Source: Lentisphaerota bacterium (lineage in GTDB: Bacteria > Verrucomicrobiota > Kiritimatiellia > RFP12 > UBA3636). Taken from it: DNA of 12,963 nucleotides. Below the pieces are notes generated by a model. That model worked only from the letters and a program-made list of their open reading frames with translations. It had not been told where the DNA came from and made no database searches. The stretch lies in contig JAAZFF010000008.1 in NCBI GenBank assembly GCA_012511845.1, forward strand, positions 1 through 12,963, given 5' to 3'. Positions 7,262 through 12,963 of the stretch are shown in pieces. The first letter of the stretch is position 1; each line of letters begins with the position of its first letter. Both the position numbers and the translations under genes were made by a program.

Positions 7262-7897
7262 CTAATACGTCATTGTGCTTACAGATTTTGCAAGGAACAC
7301 AAGACCAACGGCAAACATTGATATGAGACCTGAACCTACAAAGAATCCCGATGATACAATCGGGATCATTTTCCGCCATTCCCTTCCATATTTTTTCTCG
7401 AAATACAGTTTCCCTATGAGTGCACCTATAAAGTTTGGTACGACTGAGTGCGGAGCTGTCTGACCGAGACCTCTGACGCATCCGAAAAAGAACATCGTGG
7501 GTGCTCCAAACCATCCGAGGACACTCATCAAAACAGCGGCAGAACCAAATCCTGCAAGGAAGCGTCCAATTCCCAAAGCTTCGGAAAACTGCGAGTATTC
7601 TCCGAGAGTTGCGGAATACAACAAACATGCATTTTTGGCATTAAGATCCCATATTTCCATTGTAAACGGGTAGACTGCAGATGGTATTTCTGCAAGCCCC
7701 CATATAAAGCTCGAAAATAAAAGCGTCGATACAATTATTATCGGAAAGAGAAACACCTGGGATTTCCAGATAGATGTAAATTTGCATCCCAGGAGCTCCG
7801 CCTGTTTGTAGTTGACAACCTGCAACCCATAGTTTGACTTGGGAATTGGTAAAAACCTGATTTTAACTGCCTGATAAGCGGAAATTATGAATGCCAA
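7262..7897 (-). CDS. C-terminal segment of the OPT-like membrane protein (separate ORF after two in-frame stops)
   Basis: A 211-residue open frame beginning at TTG (7897-7895), in the same frame as the ORF upstream. It shows about five membrane segments. Its motifs fit the second half of OPT-like permeases: FIISAYQAVKIRFLPIP near the start, AELLGCKFTSIWKSQ (33-47), PHSVVPNFIGALIG (149-162) followed by KKYGREW, and a closing SSGFFVGSGLI helix. As I recall, related proteins carry the Pfam pair DUF6785 (N-terminal) and DUF6784 (C-terminal), in one chain or two. No Shine-Dalgarno sequence precedes the TTG (the bases before it are TATTTAAGAA), so independent initiation looks poor unless it is coupled to termination at the stops just upstream. 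The protein has no frameshift or further stop to its TAG at 7264-7262, so it is not obviously decayed. Substrate unknown. Confidence 0.8.
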   Translation of the reverse strand: MAFIISAYQAVKIRFLPIPKSNYGLQVVNYKQAELLGCKFTSIWKSQVFLFPIIIVSTLLFSSFIWGLAEIPSAVYPFTMEIWDLNAKNACLLYSATLGEYSQFSEALGIGRFLAGFGSAAVLMSVLGWFGAPTMFFFGCVRGLGQTAPHSVVPNFIGALIGKLYFEKKYGREWRKMIPIVSSGFFVGSGLISMFAVGLVFLAKSVSTMTY

Positions 7898-7927
7898 TTC
7901 TTAAATATACGGAATTTCAATAACTTA
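7898..7927 (-). other. In-frame double TAA junction splitting the OPT-like gene
   Basis: Reading down the minus strand in the frame of both flanking ORFs gives G-M-A-G, TAA (7927-7925), VIEIPYI, TAA (7903-7901), E, then TTG. The seven residues between the stops, and the E-L after the second, fit the expected linker between the ARLEGMAG helix end and the next segment. Removing the two TAAs would give a normal full-length protein of about 668 residues. Each TAA is one base change from CAA, AAA or GAA. This is either two nonsense mutations, a natural split with coupled restart, or readthrough. Confidence 0.9.
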
Positions 7928-9268
7928 CCCTGCCATGCCTTCTAGACGTGCGGTAACGTATGAAATCAAAGGTGTATAAATAAAGCCGAAGAAAAACAGC
8001 ACAATCATTACACCGGGATGCCAGCCAATCAGAAAACCTGAAACGACAATGTATCCTGTACATGAAATAAGGTATGTTATGAGAAACAGCCAGGATGGCA
8101 TATGACCGCGTTTTTTTGATAAATCTTCTAAGGAATGTTTATAATTTTGTGTTTTTGTATTTTGTTTAGACTGGCTGCGACGGATGTTTTTTACTGAAAG
8201 AACTATTCCATACAGAGCTATTGCCAGAGAAATACCAATCTGGAAACTGAAATAAAAATCAATATTATTGGCAAAAAGAGTTAATACGGTAGTGTCACCG
8301 CGTTCCCAGGTCTGCATCATTCCCATGTTGTAAAGAATCGGGTTCATTACAAATGTAAATATCAATCCGACAAAAGAACCGAGCATCGAGAAGAAGGGCA
8401 TGGTCATGCCCAGGACAACATTCCCCAAATCAAATGAAAAACCGGTTGCTGTTGCGGGCAGGAAATTTTGCGTATAAGGAGTGAAATCGGCAAATGGAAT
8501 TTTGAAAATCATCAATGTTTCATCGAAAAAAGCACCGCTGAGAGTAGGCACAGCCATATAAATAAGACCAAAGATCATGCCTATGCCGGTACCTATGCAG
8601 AACATGCGCCAACGTACACTTGTACCTGCACTTTTAGCTGAACCATCAACCTGTTCTGCCACTGCAAGAATACCCTGAGCCCCTATGGGTGCCATCGGGA
8701 ATGGCAGTCTTTCGATATCTGAAGTTAATCTGAATAAACCATATCCGAGAATAGCACTGCTGATCCTGTCCATTATCTGCTGAAATACTATCAGACCGAT
8801 GGCGGGCATCCATGCTTTTGTAAGAAATGAACGTGGAGCTTTATCAAGGTTTGCAGGAGCTACCCATGCAGGAATAAGATTTGCCACTCCGCTTGTAACA
8901 GCCGCATCAGAACGAACGAGGAACTGAGTGAACAATGGCGATACTGCCTGCGTCATCACGAGCCCCGACATGTAAAACAGTATAAACAATTGGGCTCTTG
9001 ACAGTTTGGCATTGGCGCGTTTTGCCACTTCAACGAATAGCAGAACAGTAACCCATTGTGCGGCGCCGCCGATACCCATTCCGGCAACGAGGCTCATATA
9101 AAGAGATCCCGGAACCATTACAAGAGCAACAAATAACGATCCTATGAAGGAAGCAAGGCTGAAGCCGTCCTCAAATGTATCCGGCACTTCAAGGAGTTGC
9201 CTGAACTCCTCTAGTTCCTTGTCTTCAGTTTTAGTTCGGCGTGCAAACAGTTTTTTTAATTTTGTCAT
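7925..9268 (-). CDS. OPT-like polytopic membrane protein, N-terminal segment
   Basis: A 447-residue protein with a cytoplasmic basic/acidic N-terminus (MTKLKKLFARRTK..., then about residue 35) and about 10 hydrophobic segments. Motifs point to the oligopeptide-transporter (OPT) superfamily or a close relative (the DUF6785 type as I recall it): SLASFIGSLFVALVMVPGS (37-55), ERLPFPMAPIGAQG (186-199, the place of the OPT LP(F/Y)PE motif, here with MAP), and the C-terminal LISYVTARLEGMAG (434-447). It stops exactly after that motif, where full-length relatives continue. A GGGGA ribosome site lies 11 bases before the ATG, and the gene follows the FtsX-like permease after 27 bases, in the same frame. 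It probably sits in the inner membrane and may move a small substrate or act as a partner of the ABC system. Neither is shown by the sequence. Family call fairly confident; substrate unknown. Confidence 0.85.
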   Translation of the reverse strand: MTKLKKLFARRTKTEDKELEEFRQLLEVPDTFEDGFSLASFIGSLFVALVMVPGSLYMSLVAGMGIGGAAQWVTVLLFVEVAKRANAKLSRAQLFILFYMSGLVMTQAVSPLFTQFLVRSDAAVTSGVANLIPAWVAPANLDKAPRSFLTKAWMPAIGLIVFQQIMDRISSAILGYGLFRLTSDIERLPFPMAPIGAQGILAVAEQVDGSAKSAGTSVRWRMFCIGTGIGMIFGLIYMAVPTLSGAFFDETLMIFKIPFADFTPYTQNFLPATATGFSFDLGNVVLGMTMPFFSMLGSFVGLIFTFVMNPILYNMGMMQTWERGDTTVLTLFANNIDFYFSFQIGISLAIALYGIVLSVKNIRRSQSKQNTKTQNYKHSLEDLSKKRGHMPSWLFLITYLISCTGYIVVSGFLIGWHPGVMIVLFFFGFIYTPLISYVTARLEGMAG

Positions 9269-9295
9269 CAGATTCGAATTCCCCGGAAATACTGT

Positions 9296-12200
9296 TTAAA
9301 TCCCAACGTCAACGTGCTTTTGTCCGATAGCATCGTCACCTAGCTTCTGCTGCGTTTCTTTTCGATAATGTTCAATAGTTTCTATTGGCAATGAACGCCA
9401 CAATAAAAATTGTTTTCTCAATTCGTCAACAAAGCTCCTGTTGCTTCTTAACCATGAAGAAGGTGTCCCTCCAAGGCGATGTAATTCTACTACAACCTCA
9501 TCAATGCCGGGGATCTCAAATTCCGAAGAGTACATTTTAAACTTCTGGAATATTCCGAGATCGAACGGTGCAAGGGAAATTTCTGCTTCTATTCCTATGG
9601 AATCCTGACCGCCCTTGGCTCCCGGCATCTTGAATAATTTTACGTTTTTGGCAGCAAACTCACCTAGTGTGGCATCGGAGTGGTTTGAAAAATGTTCTCC
9701 GACAAATGAAAGAATACCGGTGAAGTCGACCTCCGACACTGTAAACGGAAACACAAAGTTCATGTTATCTCCCCTGGGGCTGGGCATTATCCATTTTCTG
9801 GCTACGCCGGGGTTTGCCGAACGACTTGCACGCCAGGCAGGGAAAATGGTCGACAGCATTACAACTGCCATCACAATCAGAATTGTAGAGACCGATGCAA
9901 GGGATGAAAAGTTCATTTCAGGCGGTGTGAGCAATCCCAGTCTGCCAAGTTCACTTAGAATTTTGGCAACCAGCTGGGAAACAAGATATCCCCCCATGCC
10001 TCCAATCACTGAATAGACAGCTGATTCGGCAAAAAAGAGGGCACCGACGTTAGGTGGTGAAAGACCAAGCGCAGAATATGTAAAAATTTCACGCTCCCGA
10101 TCTACAATTGAGCCCATCAAAGAACTGAATATAATTAACCCGCCTAGCAACAGCGGCACTATAACATCTGCAAAACCGGAGCCTTCAACAGCCTTGGTGA
10201 AGAACATTCTTTTTACACCTTCGGGAGATTTTACAAGAACGGCACCGCGAAAAACTTGTGCCAATTTCCTGGCTGCATTTTCCATGTTTACCGTATCACT
10301 CTTTGGATACAAGGTTATAAAGTTCGAAATATTTGATTCCGGGAACAGTTCATCGAGATCTGAGATGCGAGCCAGAGCAATTACATCAGCAGAAAGCCAC
10401 TCAAAACTCCCTCCCGACATGTCTTCAAATTGTTGTGCCGATGCACCTGCTGTAGGTGACCCGCCCCTACGACTCATTGTAGCCTGGAAATCCGGAGGCA
10501 TTATATGCAGTCCATCAAGCGTATTTTGACTTTGCATTGCATTGACGTTGAATGTTCCGGCAAAAGAGAAATTGCGTCCGTTGAGTATGAGTTTTTCACC
10601 AACTTCCGCATCGAGGGCTTCTGCCACTATGGGCGGCAGATAAATCGGAGGAAATTCAAAGTTTGTTTCCCCGAAGTCCGGTGCTATGCGCTGCATTACC
10701 TCGGAGCGTCCAAACTCTCCCTCCTCAAGCCCCATGACGGCTCTTATGGTAGTAGTTTTCTGTTTTCTTGGAGAGTACAACACACGATCAGGAGAAAGAG
10801 GAGTATTACCGGTATCAACATGTCGTGTGGGCAATCTGAGAACTCCACCCCGCCTGTATGTATCAAACTCATCAGCATGAAGCAAATCGATAGATGTCGA
10901 CAACATGTCATCAATTTCGAGAAATGAAAGTTTGTGCAGTTCTATTCTATTCTCCCCTGTACCTCGCCCCATATATGATTCAACAACTCCTTCCTGAGGA
11001 GTAAATGAAGCAAAAACAAGAATTGTAAAAGTAAGCAGAACAACAGTAAGGCACGTCAGAAATGTCTTGAGAGGTCTATTTCTCATACCTGCAATTCCAA
11101 TGAGAATTGCCGACATCGTTGTGGAGCTGTCGCTTTCTACGCCGTGCACAGTCGATGCCAGCCCCTGAATGGCACGTATCTCCTGTTTAATCTTGCCCAT
11201 GATTATCATAATAGTAACGATCGATAACAATATTATGACGAAGGCAAGGAAAATTACTGTAGGAGCTGAAGCGAGGGCAAAAGCCGGATGTGTGAAATAA
11301 AGGATTAAAAATGTTCCGATAAAAAACAGGCAAAATCCACTTATCTGCTTGTAGATATTTGTAAATCCGAAGATGAGACGCTCCATTGCAAAGGCAAACG
11401 GTATATTGAGCAATAAAAGAACGACAACTGCCTGTACCAGGTCCTCGGTAACACCGCGCAGGGGTCCGTAAACACGATTCTCAATGCATGTTGCAAAAAT
11501 ATGGTGTGCTCTCTCAAGAGACCACTTCTTTTTTTCCTGCATCTGCCTGGCTTCATCCATGTGATCTTTTGCATCACCATGCAATTGCTCCAGATCATCT
11601 CGTATTATATTGCGGTTTCTCAATATCCTGAGTCGAACCTCATTGAGAATATAAGCATCATTTGCACCCTGGGCAATCCCGTCAAAATTCATGAGATAAT
11701 TTGCTTCCAGGGGTATTCCGTACCCCATTGCGGCTTCGACCATTTCGTCAGTCACTTCATCGCTGACCGGTGCTATTGACCCCAGTATCATCTCGCCGCT
11801 GCCGCCGACACTCTTAATGTTGTCAGGTCTGTCTGCAAAGAATTCAGATACCCTGTTATCTGCCAGACTCATATCCAGGGCAGTTTTATGTACAGAATCT
11901 TTTATAGCCATGAGGACACGCGGTTTATAAATCGGGTTCCCTGAAGGATCTGCAGCATATCCCCTGTTGAGAGTGACGCCGCCATAAGCATAAAACATGT
12001 GAATGGGAGTATTTTTAATTCCACCCTCAGCATCCTGTTTTACAGAAACCCTTTCAAGTTCTCCCCTCTCTCCGTATCCGATACCGTATAATCTTGCCCG
12101 CGAGCCGGAAGCTATACCTCGCGATATTCCCGGCATATACATATATCCGTTGCCGTACACTCTGGCACGCGGAGAATGGCTGACACCTAATAAAGGGCTG

Positions 12201-12963
12201 GGTTTTGCAGTAGCAGACACTTGCAAAAACGTGTTTTCAGGTATATCAGCATTATCGCTTGAGCCTTTGGCATAATTTATAAAATTAACACCTTTGTAAC
12301 CTGACGTCTCCTCTGTGTATGTCAGCCTTGATTCAACGACGTCTCTATTATAGACGGGACTGAGGGAAATCAGAATTGAGTTGCCCAGCTCTCCGCACAA
12401 ATCAATCATCTGGTCTTTCAAATCTGAAAGATCTGCTTCGTCATAAAATGGAAGCGCATCATGGGCTAGAATATTGCCGACTGTCATCATCTGGAAACCT
12501 GCGTATCCCAAGCCGACTCCTGCTGTGGACGGCACAGAGCGCTGTGATGGAACGCTAAGCGAGAACGGCTTGTAGGTAGGCGTAAGAGTTTCCTTGAAAA
12601 GCATTGCCTTCCAGTCTTTTCCTTCTGCAATTCCCGGTGAACCGCTTTCAGCTGAACCGTAATATATGTCTGATATACCGTTCAGATGAGAAAGATATTG
12701 TCCTGTGTCAATGGGAGTAGAACGGAACATCCCGTACGAATTGATCATTGAAAGTGTCCATGGAGAAACGGAGTCGGAGAAATCAAAATCGAAATGTGCC
12801 ACAAGGCTGCGATCCATAAACACTTCGGCAAGCTCAAGCCACGTGGAATTATCTGCGATAATTTGTTCCAGCTCACGCTTCCTCACATCAAGTCGTGCAA
12901 CAACCGTCGCCATCATACGGTTATACCAGTCAACATTAACCGGGTCATCTTTCAGGAAAACAC
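9296..12963 (-). CDS. Giant FtsX-family ABC transporter permease, partial (N-terminus beyond window)
   Basis: The frame stays open past the Met at 12916 to the right edge (adding FLKDDPVNVDWYNR), so the 5' end is missing and 12916 is unlikely to be the start. Numbering from that Met, residues 1-490 are a large non-membrane region, presumably extracytoplasmic, with a charged helical stretch at 425-475. Membrane segments lie near 494-514, 525-545, 550-573 and 617-637. A MacB-like periplasmic domain spans about 640-910. The conserved FtsX core then follows near 916-936, 958-985 and 1008-1028, with SLMGSIVDREREIFTYSALGLSP and FPAWRASR typical of the family. A further 180-residue C-terminal domain is unusual for FtsX proteins (GEFAAKNVKL 1085-1094; SLAPFDLGIFQKFK 1114-1127; LRKQFLLWRSL 1166-1176). 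It should pair with the ATPase encoded downstream to remodel or extract something in the envelope. The stop is TAA. Confidence 0.92.
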   Translation of the reverse strand, partial: VFLKDDPVNVDWYNRMMATVVARLDVRKRELEQIIADNSTWLELAEVFMDRSLVAHFDFDFSDSVSPWTLSMINSYGMFRSTPIDTGQYLSHLNGISDIYYGSAESGSPGIAEGKDWKAMLFKETLTPTYKPFSLSVPSQRSVPSTAGVGLGYAGFQMMTVGNILAHDALPFYDEADLSDLKDQMIDLCGELGNSILISLSPVYNRDVVESRLTYTEETSGYKGVNFINYAKGSSDNADIPENTFLQVSATAKPSPLLGVSHSPRARVYGNGYMYMPGISRGIASGSRARLYGIGYGERGELERVSVKQDAEGGIKNTPIHMFYAYGGVTLNRGYAADPSGNPIYKPRVLMAIKDSVHKTALDMSLADNRVSEFFADRPDNIKSVGGSGEMILGSIAPVSDEVTDEMVEAAMGYGIPLEANYLMNFDGIAQGANDAYILNEVRLRILRNRNIIRDDLEQLHGDAKDHMDEARQMQEKKKWSLERAHHIFATCIENRVYGPLRGVTEDLVQAVVVLLLLNIPFAFAMERLIFGFTNIYKQISGFCLFFIGTFLILYFTHPAFALASAPTVIFLAFVIILLSIVTIMIIMGKIKQEIRAIQGLASTVHGVESDSSTTMSAILIGIAGMRNRPLKTFLTCLTVVLLTFTILVFASFTPQEGVVESYMGRGTGENRIELHKLSFLEIDDMLSTSIDLLHADEFDTYRRGGVLRLPTRHVDTGNTPLSPDRVLYSPRKQKTTTIRAVMGLEEGEFGRSEVMQRIAPDFGETNFEFPPIYLPPIVAEALDAEVGEKLILNGRNFSFAGTFNVNAMQSQNTLDGLHIMPPDFQATMSRRGGSPTAGASAQQFEDMSGGSFEWLSADVIALARISDLDELFPESNISNFITLYPKSDTVNMENAARKLAQVFRGAVLVKSPEGVKRMFFTKAVEGSGFADVIVPLLLGGLIIFSSLMGSIVDREREIFTYSALGLSPPNVGALFFAESAVYSVIGGMGGYLVSQLVAKILSELGRLGLLTPPEMNFSSLASVSTILIVMAVVMLSTIFPAWRASRSANPGVARKWIMPSPRGDNMNFVFPFTVSEVDFTGILSFVGEHFSNHSDATLGEFAAKNVKLFKMPGAKGGQDSIGIEAEISLAPFDLGIFQKFKMYSSEFEIPGIDEVVVELHRLGGTPSSWLRSNRSFVDELRKQFLLWRSLPIETIEHYRKETQQKLGDDAIGQKHVDVGI

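Noticed and set aside
7119..7628. Minus-strand ORF overlapping the OPT-like C-terminal segment and the ATPase start
   Set aside because: It is a shifted frame across two well-supported genes, rich in Cys and Arg with no hydrophobic or conserved pattern.
7898..9298. Genome-wide reassignment of TAA to a sense codon
   Set aside because: If TAA coded for an amino acid it should be scattered through the long genes here. None occurs inside the permease, SGNH, WG-repeat or CARDB frames; in-frame TAA appears only at the listed junctions. I know of no bacterium with TAA alone reassigned.
9296..12916. Taking the ATG at 12916 as the true start of the permease
   Set aside because: The frame stays open to the window edge and the upstream residues read as ordinary protein. 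FtsX permeases should also have a membrane segment near the N-terminus, which is missing here, so the gene is cut by the window.

Overview
All genes I can support lie on the minus strand, so the window reads right to left. The sequence has moderate GC by eye. The mix of families suggests a PVC-type or related Gram-negative bacterium (Lentisphaerota, Kiritimatiellota, Verrucomicrobiota or Planctomycetota are my guesses). That mix is an FtsX/LolD-type ABC system beside an OPT-like membrane protein, plus secreted proteins with thrombospondin-3-like calcium repeats, WG repeats and CARDB modules. The placement is an inference from gene content; no rRNA or tRNA is present to confirm it.

Right block (12963 to 5320) looks like one transcription unit. 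It starts with a very large FtsX-family permease that enters from outside the window (9296-12963). An OPT-like multi-TM protein follows, whose reading frame is broken by two in-frame TAA codons (7925-9268 and 7262-7897, junction 7898-7927). Next come a LolD/MacB-type ABC ATPase (6469-7245) and an M14 carboxypeptidase-like protein that has lost two of its three zinc ligands (5320-6453). Gaps are 15-30 bp. The permease and ATPase plausibly form a mechanotransmission ABC complex. The OPT-like protein and M14-like pseudoenzyme look like dedicated partners of unknown role, and this is the best candidate here for an undescribed envelope system.

A 93-bp gap (5227-5319) holds a perfect 8-bp inverted repeat just past the M14 stop and a weak possible promoter for the next block.

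Left block (5226 to 1) encodes three predicted exported proteins packed with a 1-base gap and a GTGA overlap. They are a TSP3-repeat/SGNH (GDSL) hydrolase (2419-5226), a WG-repeat protein (807-2417) and a CARDB plus DUF5648-like repeat protein (1-810). The last starts at GTG, runs off the left edge and contains almost identical 153-bp tandem repeats. It is a real gene even though no stop codon lies in the window.

No RNA genes, CRISPR arrays, insertion sequences or attachment sites were seen. The only non-coding stretch longer than a few tens of bases is the 93-bp gap.
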